Both the position numbers and the translations under genes were made by a program. Below are positions 1 to 11,403 of a stretch of 64,000 nucleotides of DNA, in pieces. Every line of letters starts with the position of its first letter. Within the stretch, counting starts at the first letter, position 1. This DNA is from Sipunculus nudus. Its lineage: Eukaryota > Annelida > Sipuncula > Golfingiida > Sipunculidae. The notes beneath the pieces are model-generated. The model was not told where the DNA came from. It ran no database searches and saw nothing but the letters and a program-made list of their open reading frames with translations. Location of the stretch: positions 68,106,929-68,170,928 of the forward strand of contig CM049312.1 in NCBI GenBank assembly GCA_026874595.1. The letters are read 5' to 3'.

Positions 1-890
1 CCACTGTGTGTCCGTTTGTCAGAATGTCTGTCCGTTTGCCACTTGTCCACAATTTCGCCTGGCCGCAGTTTTACAGGGATCACAATGTAACTTACACATA
101 TCGTATATCAGAAAGATTTCTTGAAGCAGGAACTGTATTTTTAAATAGCTTAAAGTTCAAAGTCAAGGTCCTAACTTTGTCCTAAACAGGCCTATCTGCA
201 TAAACTATAACTCATTTTTTTCCTCTGTACCTTTGCCATAAGATTATCTAGTCATATGTTATCTCAAATGTGTCAGTGTGTCAGTTTGTCTGTCTGTTTG
301 TCAGTTGTTGTCAAATTCGCCTTCTTGCTTGTTCTTTCGTCTTACATATGACATTCCACAGGCTAGATTTTTGGCAATCCCTTTGAGCTTTATACTGTTG
401 ATAGAACACATAAAGTTCTAGAAGTCTGATGTCTTTTAAATGAAATAGGTCAAAGACCAAGGTAAAAAAAACCACAAAATTTATTTTTCTTCATTACTTC
501 GTCAAAATTAATCATATTTCTATTGATGTGTAAATCTGCTTCATTCTGCTGTCACAATGGTTCCTCATTTTTATGGGAAAATTAATGAAATTCAAAAACA
601 TTGGTTCAATCACTCTAAAAAAATACAATAGACTGATAAAATAAAAAATAAAACTTCTATAAGCCTTTCGTTTTTAATTAAGATAGGTCCAAGGTCAAAG
701 TCAAGATCACCAAGAAACCTAAAAACATAAAAACCGTATGTCTGTCTGTTCGTCTACTGTTTTCAACTTCTGCCTGCTTGTTCTTTGGTCTGACATGTCA
801 TTCTAGAAGCAATGCTTCTAAAAGGCATACAATTAAAATAAAACCAGGAAATATATTCTGTCTGTGTGTCCGTCTGTCCATTCGTTCGCG
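1..890. repeat. Diverged repeat units with TGTCTGTCCGTTTGTC-type starts
   Basis: Runs of the form TGTCYGTYTGTC recur near 5-40, 275-310, 737-760 and 860-890. The first three are followed by related CAAATTCGCCT- or CAACTTCTGCCTGCTTG-like text. Later in each unit comes a stretch like AAAGTCAAGGTC (near 160, 450 and 690). This looks like several old copies of one dispersed non-coding repeat arranged in tandem. No coding frame is credible here, and the two open frames near 763-1156 follow the repeat and have no recognisable domain. Confidence 0.5.
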
Positions 891-1204
891 ACTTTTCAAT
901 ATCAGCATTAATACATAAAAGTGTTTTTGTTTCCTCTCTCTTAGAAAACTGGTCATTCAAATTACTGTTTTCACTTGTTCCCCTCTCTTCCTTTCTCCCT
1001 GTCTGTTTGTTATATATCAACTTCTGGCAAGCTCTTAACCTATGGTCGTCTAGTATTTTTTTGTTGGATCAGTTTAGGTTTATGAAATTATTTTTACATC
1101 AATGGTATAATATGTTTACAGAGCTGAGGTATCATCTTGACATCTGGTGGTCATAGTTTGTATTATTACCAACTAAATAAGGGGGTTTCAATGTTTGCTG
1201 ATAT

Positions 1205-1530
1205 TTTACTTAAAGAGGCCTATTCCTATATCTGACGTCTTTATAAAATTAGGTCAGAAAACTCTGATCACAACGCAGCCAGGCTGTTTGGTTTGTTTAT
1301 ATCTACTTCTTTATAACCATCGGGGCGTCTAAATAATTCAATCATATTCCACAAAGACATCTGGATGCAATCAGACCAACAGGACTTTTGCAAAGGGACT
1401 TTCGCAGCTAGGGACCTTTCAGTTTATGAACACATGCAATCAACCAACTAAGGTTATAGGTTTTATATCTGTTTGTCAGGATTGTCGCATATATCATGTT
1501 AATTAACAGCTTGTAGATAAACTAGCTAAT
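1205..1530. repeat. Dispersed repeat, copy 1 (partner at 4640-4930)
   Basis: Shares a long run of imperfect identity with 4640-4930: the CAGGCTG(T/C)TTG(G/T)TTTGTTTATATC segment, GGGGC(G/C)..C..AAATAAT, ACAA(A/G)G(A/G)CATCTGG, a GACCTTTC core and a final CTGT(T/C)TGTCA. The copies are clearly related but diverged, as expected of an old interspersed element. The 891-1204 stretch before it holds nothing I can identify. Confidence 0.5.
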
Positions 1531-1682
1531 ATATCCATCACAGGGGTGTTTTTAGAACGTTTTAGGGATGGCATTAAACACAGTTCATTTACATGGGCAC
1601 AGAGTAAGCTAACAGTCACATTATTTTACATTATTATTTCACAGAAAATATGTGTGAATAGGTGCCCTTCAAGCAAAGGCAA

Positions 1683-1721
1683 TCTTTCTCTCTCTCTCTT
1701 TTTCTCTCTCCCTCCCTTTTT

Positions 1722-1760
<39 letters not shown>
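1683..1760. repeat. CT-rich microsatellite
   Basis: An almost pure pyrimidine tract, mainly (CT)n with short T and C runs. The open frame across it (Leu/Ser repeats) is an artefact of the tract. Confidence 0.95.
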
Positions 1761-1761
<1 letters not shown>

Positions 1762-3745
1762 TCCATAAGATTGGACTCCTAAATTTTTGACAGTATTTTT
1801 ATATGATCCTCGGCTACCCACCCTCCCACTAATGCAAATAGGGATATTTCTCAGATATGATAACTTTATATTTTCTTGTGAAATCTGTGATTAGGTACCT
1901 TGAAACCCACTCTTAATATTTGCATTGGCCATTTCTTCCATTTAAATGAGCTTTGATGTTTGAATCACATGCAGGCCACCTGCCGGTTTGGTTTATTTAC
2001 ATCCCCATTGTTAAATATTAAGCAGCTTATAGGCATGTTACATTATTTATACCTAATTTTCTGTAAAATGTTACCAAGTATTCCTTTATTCCAAGCGAGA
2101 GAATTCCAAGCTAGTATTGTGATAAGAAAATAAAACTGAAAGACTCGCGACTGTCACTTTGACATGACAGAAGATGATAGGGTCCCATTCAGATGTGATC
2201 GAAAAGTTTGCAATCACAAACAGATCAATATTCAATTTAACAAGCGAAGCAGAACCTTTGAAGTGTTATTTCTCTCAGTACTGTCAGTGTCAATAGAGAT
2301 ATGTTGTTCTAACGCTACATTTGTACAAGATTCACGGCCTCTTTATCCATCTGGTTTTGTAGTAAATGACGTCACACCACCTGGATTCTGCCAATACCAA
2401 GCCACAGTCTTACCTGATCGTTTACAAAAATGTGATATAAAAACATTGTCGAAAAACCAAAATGTCTGAAAAATGGACCAGTACTTCATTTGTTTGTGCG
2501 CTGTTGTTCCCCTGTGGTCTCACCTGTGCAGACAACAAAAACAAAAACATGTTAATCACGTTTTCAAGCGCAGAGTGCACCTCTTATCGGCTTTCTGCAA
2601 TGTTCCTGTTCTGTTGATTTGCAAGAAGTCACCAGACAAGTTAAGCGATTTGTTGTTTCAGTTTGGGCCTACAGATGGCAGTTTTCATACTAATGGGCTT
2701 CAAAGTAAGGGATCAGCTAAAAAACACTCCAGTGGTGTTACGTTCCTTTCTTCCGCAGAGCGTCAGGTCGGTCACGGGACAAGTGAACAGTCAATCCTCC
2801 GCAGTTATCAACTGGAGGATAGGCTGCCATTCTCTGCCAACGGTCGTTTCATACTCTTACGAGTCCCATTCTGCGCAGTGTGAATGACTCCAACCAGCAT
2901 TTCCATTCACTTATTAGGCCGATATTTCTGGGTTTATTCTTGCAGTAGTGACTTTACATTTGTGAATATACCTTGATGGTAACATGAATGCTGGTGATGT
3001 CCCGGATGCATACCAAAATCTGATTGTTTCTTCTTTGACCCATTCCCGAAAAAATTTCTGAGATTCAATTAATTATTATGTGAGTTATGTTGTGAAGAAA
3101 CACACACATGAACGCAGACACGAAGGCAAACACTGCTGGTGGAAGAAATAGCTGTTAATAACCATGATAGGTGTTAAGGATGCACCCCAGTTCCCATCGC
3201 TTGCATCGGGTCCATCTGATTATTACGAGGCGTCTACCAGTGGCAGAGTGATAATATGTTACTATAGTGCCACTCTAGCCACTTCTTGAGCCGAAAGATT
3301 GCACCCGCCTTCAGACTGCACCAATATGGATTCCTCTAATCGCACAACAAGCCTGTCACTGAGTACCATCCAACACAATCACAAAGCAATAGACCACGGC
3401 GTACTGGCAAAGGATGTGAAAAGAAAATTATGGTTTTACCATTGTCGAAGACGAAGCTCACTAAATGCGGGAATGTGTATTTCAGACAAAATTACGGTAT
3501 CTAGAAAATCAGTGTTTTATCAGATTATTCAACTTAGCCTTATTGAAATTACAAATGTTGCAATTTTTTCAAGTTTATATTTAATGCTTTACCAAGGAAT
3601 GACAGATGGTTGATTTTTGGTCTCTTTTGAATAAATATGTTACTTAGAGTACTTATTGTACTATTGTTATTTTATATTACTTTTGTGGGTTATTTTTATT
3701 TATTTATTATTATTAATATTATTGCTTTTCCTACTGTTATAATGC

Positions 3746-3777
<32 letters not shown>

Positions 3778-3784
3778 CTATAAC
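1761..3784. other. Gene-poor stretch, no supported feature
   Basis: Several open frames of 74-136 codons overlap between 2164 and 2887 and at 3299-3613. They show no domain, no signal peptide and no consistent splice context, and they overlap each other in different frames. Around 1960-2020 there is weak similarity to the 1205-1530 repeat. The end (about 3650-3782) is low-complexity TTATTATT-rich DNA. Confidence 0.5.
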
Positions 3785-4262
3785 AAGAGCACCGCAAAAG
3801 TGCGAAATACGCCCGCTATGTACCTGTTGACCTCTGCCCTCATTAAATATGCGTGAATTTTGAAGATAATTCAGGTGAGAAACTCTGTTGGTAAATATGT
3901 ATAAAGAGTTTCATAAAAACCCATAGGATTTTTGGTAAGTCACCAAGGTGCCTCCAAAGCACAGTGACCTCTGCACTCATTAAATATGCATGGATTTTGC
4001 TGGTAATCAAACTTAGGCGAGATATTTTATTAATTAACATTTCTGTTGAGTTTTATCAAAATCCATCATATTCTTCATAGGTTATCGCGAAGTAGCCTAG
4101 CAACACGTAACCTTATAAATTATGCGTGGACGTTTCACATATTCGAACTCGGTCGTGATAATCGTTGTTTAGTAGTAATTGTGAGTTACTTGAGAATCCA
4201 ACACAGCCCCGGTATGTTATCGCGGCGACACTTAAAAGTTAACGGACGGACAAACTAACGGA
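3785..4262. repeat. Dispersed repeat with ACGGACGGAC tail
   Basis: Two related sub-units about 135 bp apart share GACCTCTGC.CTCATTAAATATGC.TG.ATTTTG (near 3830 and 3966). The segment ends in AACGGACGGACAAACTAACGGACGGA (4240-4265). I recall such endings from non-coding dispersed repeats of molluscs; that assignment is from memory. There is no protein signal. Confidence 0.5.
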
Positions 4263-4639
4263 CGGAAGATGGGTATACCATAATACGTGTTGAAAACAAA
4301 ATGATATCAGATGAATTCACAGCTGATGGCAAAAAAAATTACTTGTACAAATGTAACCGGCGATTTTTTATGCTACAGATATGCATTGTAATTTTCTATG
4401 TAGACCCGTGTCTTTCAAACATTATTAATGAATATTATATTGATTTTTAGCTGTTTGGAACTTTGTTAATGAGGCCTTATTCCTGAACAAACTTCTGTTC
4501 TGTTCTATAGTTTAATGATATACGAGGTATGACTCTATATAAGTTCAACACTTTATGAAGATAGACCAGTTTACAAATGTGTCAGATAGTTTTAAAACGG
4601 GCCCAATCACCTAGCTGACCTTTATAATCTTAAGGTAAT

Positions 4640-4930
4640 CCCTTGGAGCTTTTATAAAAATAGGCAAAAAAAAAGTGGATATCACCGCACACAGGCTGCT
4701 TGTTTTGTTTATATCAATGATTTTATAATATGTGGGGGCCCCGCCAAAATAATCAAAACAAATTCAACAAGGGCATCTGGCAAGTCAGATAAGCCAGAGC
4801 TTTGGAAATAGCAATTTGCAACAAGTGACCTTTCTACCTCCGCATATATGCAACCTATCACCTAAGGGTACATGTTTTTCCTGTCTGTCAACATTACTAT
4901 GTTTACAAAAATGTTGTTGATAAACATGTT
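4640..4930. repeat. Dispersed repeat, copy 2 (partner at 1205-1530)
   Basis: Homologous to 1205-1530 in the same orientation, with scattered substitutions and indels. Both contain the CAGGCTG ... TTTGTTTATATC core and the CATCTGG and GACCTTTC words. The flanks 4263-4639 and 4931-5457 contain nothing I can identify. Confidence 0.5.
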
Positions 4931-5465
4931 CATACTTCCTTCACGAAGGCCTTATAAGATCTTTTCTCAACAACAGTTTCCCTTAGATCATTAATATATA
5001 CAAAGAGGAGGTCAATTATCACATAAATTCTTTTTCAAAAGATCGGTGAATGGGCACCTTTAAAATGGTTTCTCCTATGAACAGTCGGATAAATATTAAT
5101 ATCTTATCCCTCAATATGGCACTTTATACAACTACACTAAGGGAAACAGCAGAAACAGTCTCTTTTATCGTCAATTCTACGCCATATGAATCGCAAATGT
5201 ATCATCATCGTAGAAATACACGAAGCATATAAAGCACATGAGGTGAGATATTTACGCAAACCTTTATATCTGAAAGTCCATTTTCATGCTATAACTTCTG
5301 TGTATTTTACGGCCTGTTGAAATAAACTTATTCTTTTGAAAATAAAAATGCATACAAGTGGGCCATCACCTATATGATTAGATATCAACATGGCACATCT
5401 GTGCAGTCTCTGTCAATAAAAATAAATATTGAACATATAATTTCTTGCTGACTTTAAAGTGAATG

Positions 5466-5588
5466 CAGTGGCGTCAATTTATCTTCAAGGGTGGGGGGAT
5501 GACCCGCAATGGTGGGGGGGGGGGGGGATGACAGGCGTGGAGGGTAGTCAAAATTGGGATAAAACAGATATGTTTATACACATATATA

Positions 5589-5647
<59 letters not shown>

Positions 5648-5947
5648 ATATATGTCTTTTATTGTCCGTGCTGCATATCAAATATATATATCAATTAAGT
5701 ATGAGGTTTTAAAAAATAAGGTATATTTTAATTCTTAACCATTTAGATATAAATATTTCATAGAAAACTTATAAATGGAACCAAAGTCTATAATTCTGTT
5801 TATTTATATATTTCATTTTAAATATATAAATATTATTCTCTGAAAAGTGGGGGGGGGGGGATGATTACATTGACCATCCCCCCCTTGCCAAAAAGTGGGG
5901 GGGGGGGGGATATTTACCCCCCCATCCCCCCTATATTGACGCCCCTG
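5466..5947. mobile_element. Non-autonomous hAT-type MITE, 482 bp
   Basis: The left end reads CAGTGGCGTCAATTTAT. The right end read inward on the other strand is CAGGGGCGTCAATATAG, giving imperfect terminal inverted repeats of about 16 bp. The element is flanked by a perfect 8-bp direct duplication AGTGAATG (5458-5465 and 5948-5955), the length typical of hAT elements. The interior has poly-G runs, an (AT)n microsatellite and no coding capacity, so it would have depended on a transposase encoded elsewhere. The TIRs and TSD are seen directly; the hAT assignment is inferred from TSD length and the CAG start. Confidence 0.8.
5582..5654. repeat. (AT)n microsatellite inside the MITE
   Basis: A TA dinucleotide run with two small interruptions. 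It is probably prone to length change between individuals. Confidence 0.95.
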
Positions 5948-6184
5948 AGTGAATGTATTCTGAAAACTAAGCTCTTTTTAATGGAAGCATTTACATTCAA
6001 TCATTACTCTGCCCTGAAACTGTATACTATTACTGTACCGGTGTACATTAAGATAAACATTGCTACATACAAACACATACACATATAGGTATATACATAT
6101 AGGGTATGACAGCGTTGACATATTGTAAATATATGAGTATGTTACAGCTATATCAAATTTAATGTCAGATTTTGTTATACTCCT

Positions 6185-6480
6185 ACGGATATTTGCCTCC
6201 GCCAGGCATGTGTATACGAATTCATCGCCGTTCTTGTGTTCGTCTGTGTGTATGTGTGTGTTTTTGTATGTTTTTTTCATAACATAAATCAAGCAATTTT
6301 GAACGGAATCTCATGACATTTTCAGGGCATCTCTGGAATAGGCTCATGAAGAACCGATTTAATTTTGCTTTGGATCCGGCACATGATCTGGATCAAAGAA
6401 CGTCATCAAGAAATAGTCACAAATCTAAAGTCACCTTTCACTAATGAACGGATGCTTGCATTCACTAGAATGCAGAGTTC
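6185..6480. repeat. Dispersed repeat, related to 23350-23570
   Basis: Starts near TTTGCCTCCGCCAGGCATGTGTATAC and contains GTGTGTTT, ATAAATCA, AATCTCATGA, GGATCCGGCACATGATCTGGATCAAAG and a CACAAAT...GTCAC end. The same order of words appears at 23350-23570 (TCCTCCGGCAGGAG, AATCTCATGATATTTAC, GCACATGATCCGGATTCATGAAAG). It is non-coding. The 5956-6184 stretch before it has no identifiable feature. Confidence 0.5.
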
Positions 6481-6640
6481 TTGTTTACTGAATGTGAACG
6501 TCGTTTATTCAGCGGCAAATGAGTAAGCATTGTTTCTTTGGAACTAGGTTCTTTTGTTTCTTATATTTCGCATGGTTATGTGTTCTCTTCGAGCATCATA
6601 TACCAACGGATTCTTTTGTAAAAGACGTTTTAGCTCTATA

Positions 6641-6671
6641 TAGCTCAGATGACTTATAGTCAGCTGAGCTA
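6641..6671. repeat. Hairpin, copy A of the TAGCTCAG hairpin family
   Basis: The arms TAGCTCAGATGACT and AGTCAGCTGAGCTA flank a 3-nt loop (TAT). Thirteen of 14 positions pair, with one A/G mismatch in the stem. The same structure with loop TAC occurs at 30483-30513, and a decayed version lies at 32776-32806. Confidence 0.6.
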
Positions 6672-6725
6672 TAAAAGCAAGATGAAAGAAACCGACGGAC
6701 CCATTCACATGAAAATAATTTGTAT

Positions 6726-9059
6726 AAAACACTCCAAATCAAAAGATTTTCTTGCTGACCTTTTCAATTATGTACAATATAATTGTAAAGATATAAACCA
6801 TAACAATCTTATATAGTTCATATACTAGTGATTATCCAAATAAATGTTAATGTACATGGAGGGATTAAACTTAAAAATGTGATGTAGTGCGCGAAATCAA
6901 TAAAATGACGGCTTGCTGAAATGATGATACCCGTTTTCATACAAAAGGTTTGTTTTGTATAACCACCCGTAGTGTCAGTTTATCGTACCATTGTATAGAA
7001 GTGTTAATTTTCTGGGTGTAGTCCTTTTAAAGTACAATCCTTTATGACAGGGCGGCGGGATGTCTTGAACCGCCTTGAATATATGACCTTGTGTGCACTG
7101 TGATTATTTTGATCGACTTATAATTGAATAAGGCCATAACGATATGTTTAAAAGAATTTATTAGTAACCTAAGATACTTTGTTTATCTTGAGTTTTCCCG
7201 GTTTAACTTCTAAATGGCGATTACGGATTGTTGTCTCGATGACTTATAACAGGAGTGGAATGGGAGGATTGTACTGAAAGGCTCATGACCTTAACCTTCC
7301 CCTTGACATTCTACTAGGCTCTTTCTCATAGGTGGCCCAGGTTATTGGACACGCATTTTCACTACTCGCTCACTATGTTTTTACTAGCCTCCGTCACTTC
7401 ACATTATCATTCATCTTCTATTACGTGGCATTCGTGTCTGTTTCTCTGCTTCTTGATCCCACAGCTGGCTATAAGTGTGTCTAACCGCGACCTCTGATAA
7501 TGATGAACCTGACATCAAATGGCTCACATGCCATGCATTTCTCTCTTGATTTATATTTCTTGCCTACTTCAGCTCACTTCATAATTCATCCGTGGTCTAT
7601 ATGTCTGTTTCCCGACTTCATTAGGCTGGCTAAAGTGTGCTCAAATGGCTAACCATGCATTATCTACATTAAGCCATGAATGCAAACACGGGTTCTGCAT
7701 GACTGGGAGAGGGCAGTCATGTTTTAGCTGTGAAAGGCTAATGGAAAGTCAACATCCCAGAGTTGGGTCCAAAAGTACTCGTACTCATAGTACTCATACT
7801 CATGATTACTTTTTGGAGTACTCAGTACTCGTACTTGAGTACTTTTTAAGAATCACAAAAGTACTCGTACTTGTACTCGAGTACTTTTAAAGTACTCGGT
7901 ACTCATATGAGTAATTCATGAGTACTTTTGGGTATTTCATATATTTCTAAATAAACTTTAAACTCTATTTACCATATTAGTAATAGTTTATAATAGAATA
8001 TTATACTAAGATATTATATATAACATATTACATATAACATATATAATGTCATAAATAAATAATAAAGTAATCCATCTGTTACAAGAACTGAAACTATTAC
8101 AGCATTTTAGCATCGATAACTACTACTTTTACTATTACTTGGCTTCTATTACTAATACTATTAATTTAATTCAATATAAAATATAAATAAATTGAACTAT
8201 TTATTATTAATACATTCATGCTATTCATGTGTTCATGTGTACAGCATTATATATTTCTAGCAAGATAAGAACAACATATTGTTCAATAAAACATTAAATC
8301 AGCAAATTCATACTGAGTAATATTTTAAGAGAAAAAAAATCTAATTTTTGAAAGATCCCGAAATAAAAAGTAACGGTTTGCCATAATTCAGTACAATTAA
8401 ATATACTCTATCAGAACCTGTTCATCATAACATTAACTCAGCAGAGCTCCCGGGCCTGGGCTAATCAAGCTTGAATTGATTTATATATGAAACTAAATGT
8501 GAGTGTAGGTTTAGCAGATTTTCAGTGAGACTTGCAGTCTTTGATGGGTCTTTGCAGTCTGTACACAGTCTGTGGCACAACTAAGACTCAAATATTGACT
8601 GTCAACTGATTGACCCATGAAAAGCTGTGACTATCAGACCATACACCCGGTAGCTGCTACAACATAGGCTGCAGCATCACATTCTACTATCAGCTGACAA
8701 TAACTTGCCCAACATACTGTGTACGCTAACAAAGGACTTCTCAAATGTTTAATGACCAAGCCTACTTAATGAATCAACAATGAGAACCAGTGGTTAACCT
8801 CAAGCCAAAGCCTTCTGTCCAGTGCCCAATGGAGCATGAAAGCACCCGGCATTAACCAAAAACACTACACTGGGCCCTTTATTGTACTCTATCAACCTAA
8901 TCATCAACCTAACGATGAATGCCCAAGTTCTGGACCTCTAAGTGGCCAGGAACTGTCCTGCAAAAGATGTCGCATATTATGAACATAATATACTAAAACA
9001 CATTGCTGAACATTTTTAATAATGATTGACTAAAGCAAGAGTAAAAAAAGCTCTGTTTT
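6726..9059. repeat. Tandem direct repeat, copy 1 (about 2.34 kb unit)
   Basis: Nearly identical to 9060-11403. I see about nine differences, including a roughly 9-bp indel near 6815 and substitutions near 6763, 6774, 7644, 8530 and 9011. The unit contains about 1.03 kb of sequence flanking a hAT element, then the element's left end (from 7758) and 1.3 kb of its interior. The 81-codon frame at 7645-7890 is repeated at 9989-10234 only because the unit is duplicated; its C-terminal part reads through the transposon terminus and it is not a gene. Confidence 0.95.
7758..9059. mobile_element. Left end of hAT element, duplicated copy
   Basis: The terminus CAGAGTTGGGTCC at 7758 is preceded by CAACATCC (7750-7757), the same 8-bp word that follows the right terminus at 12753. 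An array of AGTACTC/GAGTACT words occupies about 7773-7905, the subterminal-motif pattern often seen in hAT elements. This copy ends where the tandem unit ends and lacks its own right terminus. Confidence 0.8.
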
Positions 9060-11403
9060 AAAAACACTCCAAATCAAAAGATTTTCTTGCTGAGCTTTTC
9101 AATTATGTACAATATAATGGTAAAGATATTAACCATAACAATCTTATACATATATATCAGTTCATATACTAGTGATTATCCAAATAAATGTTTATGTACA
9201 TGGAGGGATTAAACTTAAAAATGTGATGTAGTGTGCGAAATCAATAAAATGACGGCTTGCTGAAATGATGATACCCGTTTTCATACAAAAGGTTTGTTTT
9301 GTATAACCACCCGTAGTGTCAGTTTATCGTACCATTGTATAGAAGTGTTAATTTTCTGGGTGTAGTCCTTTTAAAGTACAATCCTTTATGACAGGGCGGC
9401 GGGATGTCTTGAACCGCCTTGAATATATGACCTTGTGTGCACTGTGATTATTTTGATCGACTTATAATTGAATAAGGCCATAACGATATGTTTAAAAGAA
9501 TTTATTAGTAACCTAAGATACTTTGTTTATCTTGAGTTTTCCCGGTTTAACTTCTAAATGGCGATTACGGATTGTTGTCTCGATGACTTATAACAGGAGT
9601 GGAATGGGAGGATTGTACTGAAAGGCTCATGACCTTAACCTTCCCCTTGACATTCTACTAGGCTCTTTCTCATAGGTGGCCCAGGTTATTGGACACGCAT
9701 TTTCACTACTCGCTCACTATGTTTTTACTAGCCTCCGTCACTTCACATTATCATTCATCTTCTATTACGTGGCATTCGTGTCTGTTTCTCTGCTTCTTGA
9801 TCCCACAGCTGGCTATAAGTGTGTCTAACCGCGACCTCTGATAATGATGAACCTGACATCAAATGGCTCACATGCCATGCATTTCTCTCTTGATTTATAT
9901 TTCTTGCCTACTTCAGCTCACTTCATAATTCATCCGTGGTCTATATGTCTGTTTCCCGACTTCATTAGGCTGGCTAAAGTGTGATCAAATGGCTAACCAT
10001 GCATTATCTACATTAAGCCATGAATGCAAACACGGGTTCTGCATGACTGGGAGAGGGCAGTCATGTTTTAGCTGTGAAAGGCTAATGGAAAGTCAACATC
10101 CCAGAGTTGGGTCCAAAAGTACTCGTACTCATAGTACTCATACTCATGATTACTTTTTGGAGTACTCAGTACTCGTACTTGAGTACTTTTTAAGAATCAC
10201 AAAAGTACTCGTACTTGTACTCGAGTACTTTTAAAGTACTCGGTACTCATATGAGTAATTCATGAGTACTTTTGGGTATTTCATATATTTCTAAATAAAC
10301 TTTAAACTCTATTTACCATATTAGTAATAGTTTATAATAGAATATTATACTAAGATATTATATATAACATATTACATATAACATATATAATGTCATAAAT
10401 AAATAATAAAGTAATCCATCTGTTACAAGAACTGAAACTATTACAGCATTTTAGCATCGATAACTACTACTTTTACTATTACTTGGCTTCTATTACTAAT
10501 ACTATTAATTTAATTCAATATAAAATATAAATAAATTGAACTATTTATTATTAATACATTCATGCTATTCATGTGTTCATGTGTACAGCATTATATATTT
10601 CTAGCAAGATAAGAACAACATATTGTTCAATAAAACATTAAATCAGCAAATTCATACTGAGTAATATTTTAAGAGAAAAAAAATCTAATTTTTGAAAGAT
10701 CCCGAAATAAAAAGTAACGGTTTGCCATAATTCAGTACAATTAAATATACTCTATCAGAACCTGTTCATCATAACATTAACTCAGCAGAGCTCCCGGGCC
10801 TGGGCTAATCAAGCTTGAATTGATTTATATATGAAACTAAATGTGAGTGTAGGTTTAGCAGATTTTCAGTGGGACTTGCAGTCTTTGATGGGTCTTTGCA
10901 GTCTGTACACAGTCTGTGGCACAACTAAGACTCAAATATTGACTGTCAACTGATTGACCCATGAAAAGCTGTGACTATCAGACCATACACCCGGTAGCTG
11001 CTACAACATAGGCTGCAGCATCACATTCTACTATCAGCTGACAATAACTTGCCCAACATACTGTGTACGCTAACAAAGGACTTCTCAAATGTTTAATGAC
11101 CAAGCCTACTTAATGAATCAACAATGAGAACCAGTGGTTAACCTCAAGCCAAAGCCTTCTGTCCAGTGCCCAATGGAGCATGAAAGCACCCGGCATTAAC
11201 CAAAAACACTACACTGGGCCCTTTATTGTACTCTATCAACCTAATCATCAACCTAACGATGAATGCCCAAGTTCTGGACCTCTAAGTGGCCAGGAACTGT
11301 CCTGCAAAAGATGTCGCATATTATGAACATAATATACTAAAACACATTGCTGAAAATTTTTAATAATGATTGACTAAAGCAAGAGTAAAAAAAGCTCTGT
11401 TTT
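9060..11403. repeat. Tandem direct repeat, copy 2
   Basis: Second complete copy of the 2344-bp unit. The copy 1/copy 2 and copy 2/copy 3 junctions both read GCTCTGTTTTAAAAACACTCC, as expected from unequal exchange or replication-based amplification of one junction. The first 260 bp match copy 3 with no difference I can see, whereas copy 1 differs from both there. Copies 2 and 3 are therefore the more recent pair. Confidence 0.95.

Noticed and set aside
2164-2887. Three overlapping frames of 74-136 codons as an unannotated gene
   Set aside because: Different frames, no domain, no signal peptide, no consistent codon pattern, no supporting splice model.
7645-7890. 81-codon frame, exactly repeated at 9989-10234, as a duplicated gene
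   Set aside because: The identity follows from the tandem unit. The frame runs from flanking DNA into the AGTACTC transposon terminus, so its C-terminus is transposon repeat.
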